Shown here piece after piece: positions 16,401 to 24,230 of a DNA stretch of 63,987 nt. The notes under the pieces were generated by a model. That model ran no database searches. It worked only from the letters and a program-made list of their open reading frames with translations, and was not told the DNA's origin. The position numbers and the translations under genes are program-made. The stretch spans positions 1 through 63,987 of the IMG/VR virus record IMGVR_UViG_3300032093_010543; one strand, written 5' to 3'. The DNA is from a virus. Each line of letters begins with the position of its first letter. Position 1 is the stretch's first letter.

Positions 16401-18347
16401 ATGGGAGCATTATTAGAATCAGGTCTTGTAGGTAACATCGGGTTGAAACACCTTAAAGTTATCAAAGAAGACACAATTAACAAGTGGGACAAATTAGGCT
16501 TTTTGGATGGTCTAAAAGGTCACTTAAAAGAAAACGTTGCACAATTATACGAAAACCAAGCATCTTACTTAATCAACGAAGCAACTTCTGACGGTCAATC
16601 AAACGGAGCGTTCGAAACAGTTGTTTTCCCAATCGTAAGAAGAGTTTTCTCTAAATTGTTAGCTAACGACATCGTATCAGTACAAGCAATGAACTTACCT
16701 ATTGGTAAATTGTTCTACTTTGTACCAAGAATCCAAGGATATGCAAACGCATCTTCTGAGTATGCTAACTTATATCCTAACTCGACACCTTCTAACAGTA
16801 CTGCTGGTGGTGACCACTACGCACCTATTGGATCTCCTGAAGCTGTTAACGCAGGATTAAATAACCCTAATCAAGGATACCCTGACAATGATTACTATTA
16901 CAAGAAAGATCTTTATGATTTATTCTATGAAGGTAATGAAGCGTCTTTAGATCCTCCAGGATTATTTGACTACTCTAAAGGTAAATGGACTGCAGTTACT
17001 GCAACTACATCTGTTCAAGCTTGGGCTGGATCAGCATTGGTTGACGCTAACATTGGAGCAGGAGAAATTATACCAGCTGGAAACTATAGAAAAGTAATCG
17101 TTAAACTTTGTGGATTTGCAAGTGCAGGAGCAGGTAAATTAATTGGTCCTGACGGTAACGAAATGGATACAGAATCATTCCTTTCTGACCTTAGATTGTA
17201 CGCAGCTAACGGGTTCTCTGCTAACACAAGTTCACCTTGTAGTGTGACAACAACTACTTACAACGGATCTACAGTATACGCACCTCTATTGTTTAGAGTT
17301 GTAACTCAAATCTATGGTAAAGGTATTGTTAAATACGGAACAAACCAAGGAACTACATTCAGAAATGCAGGTAACAACAATACTGTAGATTACACACCTC
17401 CAACAGGTAACGGTGGTAACTATAATGACATTTGTGATGCTAACGGATGTATTTGGTTAGAAGTTGACCTTTCTTGTCCTGTATGTGCTGACTGTGACGC
17501 AACATCTTTAGATGGTTACACAGGTACTACAATCGCATCAGGTGGATCAGCTACTTCATTTACTGCATGGTATAGAAGATATGCTAACCTTGAGTTCGAA
17601 GATCAAATTGGTGAGGTTTCTTTTGACCTTGAGTCAGTAACTGTATCTGTTACAGAAAGAAAACTAAGAGCACAATGGTCTCCTGAATTAGCTCAAGACG
17701 TTGCAGCATTCCATAACATCGACGCTGAAGCTGAGTTAACGGCATTGTTATCTGAGCAAGTAGCAGCTGAGATTGACCGTGAAATCTTACGTGACTTACG
17801 TAAAGGTGCAGCATGGCAATTACGTTGGGATTACAACGGATGGAGAAGAATCAACAACCAAGTATCTTACACTCAAAAAGACTGGAACCAAACTTTGATT
17901 ACAGCAATCAACCAATTGTCAGCACAAATCCACAAATCTACTTTGAGAGGTGGTGCTAACTGGATCGTTGTTTCATCTGAGGTTTCTGCTATCTTTGACG
18001 ATTTAGAATACTTCCACGTATCTAACGCAGCTCCTGAGCAAGATCAGTACAACATGGGTATTGAGAGAGTTGGTACATTATCTGGTAGATACCAAGTTTA
18101 CCGTGATCCTTACTTCCCGCCTAACCAAGTGTTAATCGGTCACAAAGGAACATCATTGTTAGACACAGGTTACATCTACGCACCGTATGTACCTCTACAA
18201 TTGACACCTACAATGTACAACCCATTCAACTTTACACCTATTAAAGGTATTATGACACGTTACGCTAAGAAAATGGTTAACAACCGTTTCTACGGACGTA
18301 TCACAGTTGATGGAGTTAGAACATTCGACTTGAGAGAATTGAGATAA
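16401..18347 (+). CDS. 23: Major capsid protein (T4 gp23-like)
   Basis: 648 residues, longer than T4 gp23 (521). The N-terminal segment GLVGNIGLKHLKVIKED and FETVVFPIVRRVFSKLLAND match gp23 proteins, as does the C-terminal PFNFTPIKGIMTRYAKKMVN. A likely maturation site is LINE-A after Glu60, fitting the T4 rule and close to the T4 position (Glu65). An insertion of roughly 250 residues (about 130-390) carries most of the extra length. It includes a Cys-rich strand, CDANGCIWLEVDLSCPVCAD, near residue 345-365. The codon choice here is visibly more selective (many AAC and GCA codons), as expected for the most abundant protein. No TATTTAT precedes it; it probably shares the scaffold transcript. 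Confidence 0.96.
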   Translation: MGALLESGLVGNIGLKHLKVIKEDTINKWDKLGFLDGLKGHLKENVAQLYENQASYLINEATSDGQSNGAFETVVFPIVRRVFSKLLANDIVSVQAMNLPIGKLFYFVPRIQGYANASSEYANLYPNSTPSNSTAGGDHYAPIGSPEAVNAGLNNPNQGYPDNDYYYKKDLYDLFYEGNEASLDPPGLFDYSKGKWTAVTATTSVQAWAGSALVDANIGAGEIIPAGNYRKVIVKLCGFASAGAGKLIGPDGNEMDTESFLSDLRLYAANGFSANTSSPCSVTTTTYNGSTVYAPLLFRVVTQIYGKGIVKYGTNQGTTFRNAGNNNTVDYTPPTGNGGNYNDICDANGCIWLEVDLSCPVCADCDATSLDGYTGTTIASGGSATSFTAWYRRYANLEFEDQIGEVSFDLESVTVSVTERKLRAQWSPELAQDVAAFHNIDAEAELTALLSEQVAAEIDREILRDLRKGAAWQLRWDYNGWRRINNQVSYTQKDWNQTLITAINQLSAQIHKSTLRGGANWIVVSSEVSAIFDDLEYFHVSNAAPEQDQYNMGIERVGTLSGRYQVYRDPYFPPNQVLIGHKGTSLLDTGYIYAPYVPLQLTPTMYNPFNFTPIKGIMTRYAKKMVNNRFYGRITVDGVRTFDLRELR

Positions 18348-18366
18348 TCAATTAAAACCGAATAAG

Positions 18367-18396
18367 AAAAAGGTCAGAGAAATCTGACCTTTTTTA
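18367..18396. terminator. Bidirectional terminator after the capsid gene
   Basis: AGGTCAGA (18371-18378), GAAA tetraloop (a GNRA loop), TCTGACCT (18383-18390). It is flanked by A-run on the left and T-run on the right, so it can end both the capsid transcript and the opposing 18394-18603 gene. Confidence 0.9.
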
Positions 18397-18603
18397 TTTT
18401 ATTAAAGTTCTAATAGATTTAGAGATTACTTCAGATTCACCAATTGTAAACACACCCTTAGAGTGTGCTGATTTAACAGATTCAATTAAATAATAAAGTG
18501 CGTGTTCTTTATCCATCGTACTTAATATAAGTTCTAAATGATCTTCACTTAACAAGTTAATAGACCCAAATAAATTACCATAGATTTTGTTTTCTTCTTC
18601 CAT
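18394..18603 (-). CDS. Small hypothetical protein, 69 aa
   Basis: Starts at ATG 18603 (MEEENKIYGNLFG); a TTG two codons upstream is less likely. Predicted helical and acidic, with no known motif. It is convergent with the capsid gene and shares its terminator. It is divergent from the 18638 gene across a 34-base spacer. Confidence 0.55.
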   Translation of the reverse strand: MEEENKIYGNLFGSINLLSEDHLELILSTMDKEHALYYLIESVKSAHSKGVFTIGESEVISKSIRTLIK

Positions 18604-18618
18604 ATTCAAAAAGTGAGA

Positions 18619-18625
18619 TATTTAT
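18619..18625 (+). promoter_or_regulatory. TATTTATA motif in the 18603/18638 divergent spacer
   Basis: TATTTAT plus A, 12 nt before ATG 18638. On the other strand the same site reads TATAAATA, 15 nt from ATG 18603, so one site could serve both genes. Confidence 0.5.
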
Positions 18626-18637
18626 AATTATAATAAA

Positions 18638-19582
18638 ATGGATAGACTAAATCAAATAATTAAAAAAGTTATTAAAGAAGCCACTTCACAAAGAGGAGGT
18701 GCTGCAGGTGCGTATGTCACACCAGTACAACCAGGTTTCAGACCTTTTAATGATGATAGTTTAGCACCATTTAATGTACCTGTTTCTAAATACGATAGTC
18801 CATTAGTCCAATATGATAGTTTAGACCATAAAATGGATTTGAGAAGGGATCAAATAGTGAAATTAGAAAAAGAGGCAAATAAAATAACTAATTTTATAAA
18901 AAAACATCCCGATTTGGCAACAGGAGATGATGATGGTGGGGTTATTAATCAATATATGTACGATCACAAAATACCTAAAGGGGATAGCCCGATGAGACCA
19001 TTTACAAATAAAGTAAAATTCAATGAATGGGTTGATTTATCTTATGATAATTTATTGAACGAAATTAGTTCCACTGTTACAGCTGGACCATATAATGCTC
19101 CATTAGAAATTGGAAGTTTGGAGTGGAAAAAAAATGAATTAGATCCATTTACTGTAAAAGTACCAACAGATTTTAATAAAAAATCATTGAAAAATACCTT
19201 GAAAAATAATATTAAAAGAAATGTTGGTGTTTGGGAAAAAAATAAAGATGGTTCTTATAAAAGAGATATTGATTATCCTGAAACAATTAATGAAGACTTA
19301 GCTGTTTGGTTTGGTAAAAAGAAGAAACCTAAGGGATCTTCTCAACCAAAAGGTCCTTGGGTTAATATTTGTAGAAAAGTCGACGGAAAACACCCTCCCT
19401 GTGGACGACACGACACTTCTAAAGGTTCATACCCAAAATGTCGTGCCGCAGGAGTTGCCGGTAAAATGTCAGATTCGGCTAAAAGAGCCGCTTGTCAACA
19501 AAAAAGAGCCGCGGAGAAAAAAGACACTCAAACGGGTAAAGGACAAAAACCTGTTATGACTTCTTACAAACCAAGAAAATAA
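18638..19582 (+). CDS. Probable packaged or structural protein with C-terminal Cys-containing basic module
   Basis: 314 residues. The N-terminus MDRLNQIIKKVIKEATSQ is a short amphipathic basic helix followed by IKE-A, the same E-ATS junction as the predicted capsid cleavage site. It looks like a T4-style capsid-targeting sequence. The middle has Pro/Asp-rich loops and a helical part. The C-terminal 75 residues form a distinct basic module (WVNICRKVDGKHPPCGRHD, then CRAAGVAGKMSDSAKRAAC) with five Cys. I believe this module recurs in T4-like marine phages, but I cannot name its function. Adjacent to the capsid gene and with its own late motif. Its stop abuts the stop of the opposing 19583 gene. 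Confidence 0.65.
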   Translation: MDRLNQIIKKVIKEATSQRGGAAGAYVTPVQPGFRPFNDDSLAPFNVPVSKYDSPLVQYDSLDHKMDLRRDQIVKLEKEANKITNFIKKHPDLATGDDDGGVINQYMYDHKIPKGDSPMRPFTNKVKFNEWVDLSYDNLLNEISSTVTAGPYNAPLEIGSLEWKKNELDPFTVKVPTDFNKKSLKNTLKNNIKRNVGVWEKNKDGSYKRDIDYPETINEDLAVWFGKKKKPKGSSQPKGPWVNICRKVDGKHPPCGRHDTSKGSYPKCRAAGVAGKMSDSAKRAACQQKRAAEKKDTQTGKGQKPVMTSYKPRK

Positions 19583-19996
19583 CTATTGTTCAGATATTTT
19601 ATTGTAAACCTTAACTAAAGAATTTTTAATATTTGATTTTACTTCAGCTTCAGTTAGGTTTCTTCTTTTTTCAGTTTCAGTATCGTATAAGTAGGTAACA
19701 CGTTCAAAATCTCTACTACTCATTTTTACATCATAATGAAATACGTGATTAGTAATCTCAACTCTTCCAAAATCAATAAGGACGAAAAGACCTAATTCTT
19801 CATTTATAATGTACCTTTTGTTAGACATAGGTGCAATCATAAAATCAGATTTTTTATGTGATATCATTTTCACAACAATCTTGAATGCGGTTTTTTCATA
19901 AGGTTCTATTTCTTCATGAGTTGGCATAGATTTTCTCATTCTTTTTGCCATTTTGACCTTAAATCTTTTGTAGAGTCTTTTAAAAAAGTTTTTCAT
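19583..19996 (-). CDS. Hypothetical protein, 137 aa, with host-type promoter
   Basis: Starts with a strongly basic helix (MKNFFKRLYKRFKVKMAKRM), followed by a beta-rich domain with YIINEELGLFVLIDFGRVEI. Function not recognised. The basic amphipathic start could bind nucleic acid or membrane. Unlike its structural neighbours it has a Bacteroidota-type promoter and no nearby TATTTAT, so early or middle expression is likely. Its stop directly abuts that of the convergent 18638 gene. Confidence 0.6.
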   Translation of the reverse strand: MKNFFKRLYKRFKVKMAKRMRKSMPTHEEIEPYEKTAFKIVVKMISHKKSDFMIAPMSNKRYIINEELGLFVLIDFGRVEITNHVFHYDVKMSSRDFERVTYLYDTETEKRRNLTEAEVKSNIKNSLVKVYNKISEQ

Positions 19997-20020
19997 AGTT
20001 AGTGTTTATGTTTCTAACTA

Positions 20021-20050
20021 CAAATATATAAAAAAAATATTGATTAACAA
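20021..20050 (-). promoter_or_regulatory. Bacteroidota-type promoter for the 19996 gene
   Basis: On the minus strand TTG (20050-20048), 19 nt, TATATTTG (20028-20021). This is a full match to the Bacteroidota consensus, with the ATG 24 nt past the -7 element. Confidence 0.6.
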
Positions 20051-20068
20051 AAAGGAAGTTAAAAAAAT

Positions 20069-20542
20069 TTAACAATATGCTCCTGAGCATCTCTTTTTAC
20101 CGTCCAATCCAGGTTTGGTCCCTTTACATACCTGAACTGCGTATCCGTTGGCGTACGCCGAAGGGTAAACGTCAAACTTAGCTTTAGCTGCTGATTTACC
20201 TCTAGCACAAAGTTTCGTTCCTGTTTTTTTTCTACCTTCCATCATCACATTATCTTTCATCTCAGCATCAAATTCAGAATTTGTTTCATTCATTAAAAAA
20301 TCAAAAACTTGATCTAAATTGTTTTTTGCCTCGGCAATATGATCCTGAGCCCAATCATGACCTTGATCTAATATTTCCTCGATCATATTATGATCGATTT
20401 CCAAAAGAAGATCACATTGTCTTTTCATTTGTTCCAAATTTGAAAAGAACATATATCTTGAAGATTCCATTTCTTGTTTTGATGGTTTATCTCCTATATT
20501 TTCTTGAATAACTTTTCTGATGATTTTATCTAAAACATTCAT
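20069..20542 (-). CDS. Possible packaged protein with YPSAYANGYAVQVCKG C-terminal module
   Basis: 157 residues from ATG 20542, two bases after the stop of the upstream gene; a TTG at 20548 would overlap that stop. The N-terminus MNVLDKIIRKVIQENIGDK resembles that of the 18638 product and holds IQE-N, a prohead-protease-like site. The middle is an acidic helical domain. The C-terminus is a basic Cys-containing module (TKLCARGKSAAKAKFDVYPS, then YAVQVCKG and CSGAYC), a type that I believe recurs in T4-like marine phages. Function unknown; internal virion protein is inference. Last gene of a minus-strand late group. Confidence 0.6.
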   Translation of the reverse strand: MNVLDKIIRKVIQENIGDKPSKQEMESSRYMFFSNLEQMKRQCDLLLEIDHNMIEEILDQGHDWAQDHIAEAKNNLDQVFDFLMNETNSEFDAEMKDNVMMEGRKKTGTKLCARGKSAAKAKFDVYPSAYANGYAVQVCKGTKPGLDGKKRCSGAYC

Positions 20543-20544
20543 AA

Positions 20545-20934
20545 TCAAGCGTATAATCCGTTCATTCCTCCTAATTCAACCGCATTTGCTTGAACAACTA
20601 CTTGTCCATTTAAACCTGTCCATGTAGGATGAGGGGTTGATACTGAATTAACAGTCGAACCTGTACCACAAGGGCAACATATAACACAAGCTTCATATGG
20701 TGTTCCTGCAGTAAAAAACTCAAGTGTTGCGTTTAAACATTCTCCACATCCATCATAAAGGGTTACTGCAGAATAGTTTGGAACCCCAGCAGCTGCCGCA
20801 ACAACTGTACCACATATAATTTGTCCATTAGCACCACTGAAAGCCCAAGTTTCACCGGCATTTAGAGTTTCTTCTCCCGATTCACCAAGAACGTATTGTT
20901 CATCAGTACATAAAAGTATTTGAAATGTTGACAT
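20545..20934 (-). CDS. Small Cys-rich beta protein, probably virion surface or tail
   Basis: 129 residues, beta-rich, with Gly/Ala/Thr content and paired Cys (YDGCGECLNATLEF and CVICCPCGTGS). It has no signal peptide. It is not recognised as a family. It directly follows a palindromic TATTTATAAATA motif and precedes the 20542 gene by two bases, so it is late. The composition suits a small decoration, tail or fibre protein; this is inference. Confidence 0.6.
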   Translation of the reverse strand: MSTFQILLCTDEQYVLGESGEETLNAGETWAFSGANGQIICGTVVAAAAGVPNYSAVTLYDGCGECLNATLEFFTAGTPYEACVICCPCGTGSTVNSVSTPHPTWTGLNGQVVVQANAVELGGMNGLYA

Positions 20935-20947
20935 GTCTTTTTTATTT

Positions 20948-20954
20948 ATAAATA
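20948..20954 (-). promoter_or_regulatory. TATTTAT (palindromic 12-mer) before the 20934 gene
   Basis: On the minus strand TATTTATAAATA begins at 20954; TATTTAT ends 13 nt before the ATG. The spacing is identical to that of the 22426 gene. Confidence 0.6.
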
Positions 20955-20959
20955 CTTCT

Positions 20960-22426
20960 TTATTCTACTTTCTCATTTACGATTTGGAAATTTATTTGTT
21001 GTTTGTAAACATTAACCTGTCCAGATGTTGTAACTTTCAGATCGACAAAATATTCATTAGGTATTTTATCTCTCATATCAAAAATAAAATAGTATTCATT
21101 AGGTGTCCTATTTAAGTTAGTCCAATCCTGAACTATAACTTCAGTTTGACCTTCTCTAACATAAACTCTGTATTGTCCATCGACATTTGGAAGCTGTTTA
21201 TTTGTTGTATATGCCTGTTTAATAATGACACCAACTTTTCTAATTTCAGAGTTTAAAATCTTTTCGTTTTGTTTCAATCCATAATAAGTAAACCCATATT
21301 GTGCGGGATCGTTTGTATTTGTACCAATTTGTACAGATCTTTTAGTTGGGTAGATAGTAAATTCATTTATCTCATTTGGTAATGAAAAACCATTTAATTT
21401 TATATTTGACCAAGTATCTGTAAATAAACATGGGGTCTTGTATCCTATAAGGGGTGGTATTGTTATTTCATAAACCCCTTTAGTTCTTTGACAAGATGGT
21501 AAATTAATTAACCCTGTAACAGGTGTTCCTGAAGAATCTGAAATTGTCACTAATGGTGGAGTATCTAAATTTTTAAAATCACCATCTTCATAAACATATA
21601 GATATAATTTGTTTACAGTTCCTAATGTAAAATTATTTCTATCATCTTCGATTAGATCATTATATGTTGTTTGAAGGTATGGTTCATAAAATGTTTGTGT
21701 ATGTCTTGTAAAGAAACCTACAGAATAAGCACCTGTGGTACCCATCAAATTCTCAACTTCAGGTAAATAAGCAATACCCCAACCTGATGGATTCACAATC
21801 CCCCCAATTAATAAATCATTTATTTCGTCGGTCATATCAAATTCAATATCTTCATTACCAAATTCAAAATGTTGTATATCTACTATCGTTAATCCTGAAA
21901 ATGGCATTGGTCCCAAGTTCATATTATTGTAGATTCCTGCTTGTTCCCAATTATCAATAGTTGTTGTTTGATACCAATTTGACGGTCTATTTGAATAAGC
22001 CCTATTAGGACCTAATCCATCAGGAATATCGTAAAAATCGTAACCAACACCCTCATCCCAATATTGTGGTTGATTAGGGTCTAAATCTCTTGGGGGTATT
22101 CTAAATAAAATTAAATCAAATGATGTTGCTCTTAGACTACCATCAGGCATAGATGTATTTAATAAATCTTCACTAAATGAAGAAGTGTTAGTCATTTTAA
22201 GTATATGTCTCATGTTATCAGTACATCCAGTTGAAATTACTCCTGACGCTAATTTCTCTCTTAAAAGAGTTAGATCCAAGTCAAAAATGAAACGAGAATA
22301 TCCTATAGGATTTACTAAACCACCATCTCCGTAGTATAGTTGCATAACAGGATTTCTTCCCGTGTTTACATAACTATTAAAAACTATAGTATTGTTTCTA
22401 TTGAAATAAGAATTATTAATTGACAT
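20960..22426 (-). CDS. Structural protein, tail or fibre-type, 488 aa
   Basis: The first 270 residues resemble DNRLRE-type beta-sandwich modules: FIFDLDLTLLREKL early on, then FFTRHTQTFYEPYLQTTYND, where such domains have a Pro-x-Leu-x-x-x-Tyr strand. The C-terminal half is beta-rich with Ig-like spacing (ends QINFQIVNEKVE). No enzymatic motif is seen. It lies next to the baseplate gene and is preceded by a strong late motif. Likely role: peripheral tail or neck component; the exact part is unknown. Confidence 0.6.
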   Translation of the reverse strand: MSINNSYFNRNNTIVFNSYVNTGRNPVMQLYYGDGGLVNPIGYSRFIFDLDLTLLREKLASGVISTGCTDNMRHILKMTNTSSFSEDLLNTSMPDGSLRATSFDLILFRIPPRDLDPNQPQYWDEGVGYDFYDIPDGLGPNRAYSNRPSNWYQTTTIDNWEQAGIYNNMNLGPMPFSGLTIVDIQHFEFGNEDIEFDMTDEINDLLIGGIVNPSGWGIAYLPEVENLMGTTGAYSVGFFTRHTQTFYEPYLQTTYNDLIEDDRNNFTLGTVNKLYLYVYEDGDFKNLDTPPLVTISDSSGTPVTGLINLPSCQRTKGVYEITIPPLIGYKTPCLFTDTWSNIKLNGFSLPNEINEFTIYPTKRSVQIGTNTNDPAQYGFTYYGLKQNEKILNSEIRKVGVIIKQAYTTNKQLPNVDGQYRVYVREGQTEVIVQDWTNLNRTPNEYYFIFDMRDKIPNEYFVDLKVTTSGQVNVYKQQINFQIVNEKVE

Positions 22427-22439
22427 TTATCTTTTATTT

Positions 22440-22446
22440 ATAAATA
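22440..22446 (-). promoter_or_regulatory. TATTTAT (palindromic 12-mer) before the 22426 gene
   Basis: TATTTATAAATA on the minus strand, with TATTTAT 13 nt from the ATG. It begins directly after the stop of the baseplate gene. Confidence 0.6.
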
Positions 22447-23997
22447 TCAATTAATTCGAATATTTTGATTTAGTATTGAATTGTCAGCGTCCTGTAGAAT
22501 TTTGTAGATCTCTTCCAACTTAGTTCCATCAACTCCAATTGGAATCGGAGCCTCATTTATATTATGGACATGTGCTCCTAAAAAATCTACGATCAACTTT
22601 AATAATTTCATCAACTCATTTCCTCTAACCATTGGGTCAGTATTTTGTAGAATGTTTTCGGTAAAATATGGTTGTGGTATACCGTATAAAGTTTCTTTAG
22701 GTTCCAACATAATTTTTCTTTTTGAAGGTATGTCGGATTTATGTGATAATAAATATAAAAAGTCTGCTGCAACTGTTCCGTAAGAAACAGGATTAGGATT
22801 ATAGGTGTTCTGTCTTAATGTTGAAGTTTCAGGTGTTAGTTGTTGACCAACAACATTTTTAGACCAAACTAAAACACTACCAAATTGTCTATCTGAGGGT
22901 AATAATTTAACTTTAGTAAAAAAGTTGTTGACCATATTGAAATCTGTTGATCCTGTTGAACTTAATTTATCAATATTATTTTTGGTTGGTCTGAAATAGA
23001 ATGGAAACTGATTTGATATTTTAAGATCATTATCAAAAGGGAATTGATCATACCCTTGAATATTAATCTTTCCTTGATTTAATCCGTTTATAAATTGGTT
23101 TATAATTTTTACCCCTTCATCTAAAGTTTTTCCTGTAAATACTAAAGTATATTCAGGTCCACTTTTAAATTGATCTAACGGGGTATCCATATATATTTCG
23201 TTAGTTTTAGTTTTGTCTTTAGGTAGTAAGGAGTATAGACTTATATTACCATTATAAAACGTAGATCCTGTAACACCACCACCTGAAGTATTTCCAGTAA
23301 TAGTTACTTGATTGGTAACCTCCCACTCAATTAGTTTCTTCACTAACTGAGGTTTATTTTTTAGAATAGTTTTTTTAATTGGGTCTTTCTCAACTCTTTC
23401 TAAATCAAAATTTGAAATTTGTAAAAATCCTCGATTTAGTCTTGGTGTTGGTAGATTAAATCCTGCGGTTTGGGTTGGTATGTTCTTACCTGCTCTTACT
23501 AAAACCTCATCTTGTTTTACAATAACGTCTGCGGTTCCTCTACCTAATAAGGCATTATCACCAGGTTCGGGATAAATACCTTTTGCTTGACCTTTGATTT
23601 CAAAACTTATAGGATCTTTAATATTGTTAGCTTGTTTTAAAAATACACCACTTGCTAACATTGACTCGGAATTATGCCAATTTTCGTAAAAATTGTTCTG
23701 AGGTCTTGTTATAGGACCCTGAATGTAGAATTTAGTGTTATCTACAACATAATCTTTATTATAGTAGAAAATGTGAATATACTCCTCAACCTTAGGTACT
23801 TGACTCACATAGTAAGGTAACAAAGGTAAATAAATCAATGGATCTCTTTCAGTCCAAATATCCTTTTCAGGGTTCCAATTAGTTGGTAATACATCGGCCT
23901 CAACTTGATCAATTGGTAACGCTCTAATTCTTCCTAACATTAAAGGATCTTGGTTATTAATTACATAACCTTGAAATATTATCTTTTGTTCATTCAT
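22447..23997 (-). CDS. Baseplate hub protein with gp5-type OB fold
   Basis: 516 residues. The start IIFQGYVINNQDPLMLGRIR fits the OB-fold of T4 gp5-like baseplate hub proteins (short strand, DP-x-x-x-GR-[VI]-[RK]). There is no lysozyme domain and no obvious beta-helix spike. A long insertion rich in Gln/Asn/Pro follows, and the end has HVHNINEAPIP, like the C-terminal part of other hub OB proteins. It would lie at the tail tip. Its start overlaps the previous stop by TAATG, implying coupling. Confidence 0.7.
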   Translation of the reverse strand: MNEQKIIFQGYVINNQDPLMLGRIRALPIDQVEADVLPTNWNPEKDIWTERDPLIYLPLLPYYVSQVPKVEEYIHIFYYNKDYVVDNTKFYIQGPITRPQNNFYENWHNSESMLASGVFLKQANNIKDPISFEIKGQAKGIYPEPGDNALLGRGTADVIVKQDEVLVRAGKNIPTQTAGFNLPTPRLNRGFLQISNFDLERVEKDPIKKTILKNKPQLVKKLIEWEVTNQVTITGNTSGGGVTGSTFYNGNISLYSLLPKDKTKTNEIYMDTPLDQFKSGPEYTLVFTGKTLDEGVKIINQFINGLNQGKINIQGYDQFPFDNDLKISNQFPFYFRPTKNNIDKLSSTGSTDFNMVNNFFTKVKLLPSDRQFGSVLVWSKNVVGQQLTPETSTLRQNTYNPNPVSYGTVAADFLYLLSHKSDIPSKRKIMLEPKETLYGIPQPYFTENILQNTDPMVRGNELMKLLKLIVDFLGAHVHNINEAPIPIGVDGTKLEEIYKILQDADNSILNQNIRIN

Positions 23998-24230
23998 TAG
24001 ATTTTAGTTCTTTCAGTATATTCTTTATGTAATACATTATAGGTGTTTTCTAAAGCATCTAAATGGTGTGTAAGTTTGATTATAGAATCTTTTGTTACTT
24101 TGTGGTCTTCATTAATAAATTCCATTGCAATTTGAAGATCTCTATTTGATCTTTCTTTATGTTCTTTAATTATCAATAAAACTTCGTTAGCCTTAATTCT
24201 TTTTTCGTCAATTTTAAATGAACTTTCCAT
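23997..24230 (-). CDS. Small helical protein, 77 aa, in baseplate block
   Basis: Predicted helical and charged throughout (ESSFKIDEKRIKANEVLLII at the start), with heptad-like Leu/Ile spacing that would suit a coiled coil. No family recognised. It overlaps the upstream structural gene by 17 bases and the hub gene by one (TAATG), so all three are translated together. Perhaps an assembly chaperone or small wedge component. Confidence 0.6.
   Translation of the reverse strand: MESSFKIDEKRIKANEVLLIIKEHKERSNRDLQIAMEFINEDHKVTKDSIIKLTHHLDALENTYNVLHKEYTERTKI

Noticed and set aside
20041-20085. Hairpin GTTAAA/TTTAAC after the 20069 stop as a terminator
   Set aside because: Six A-T-rich pairs without a clear U-tract; too weak to call.
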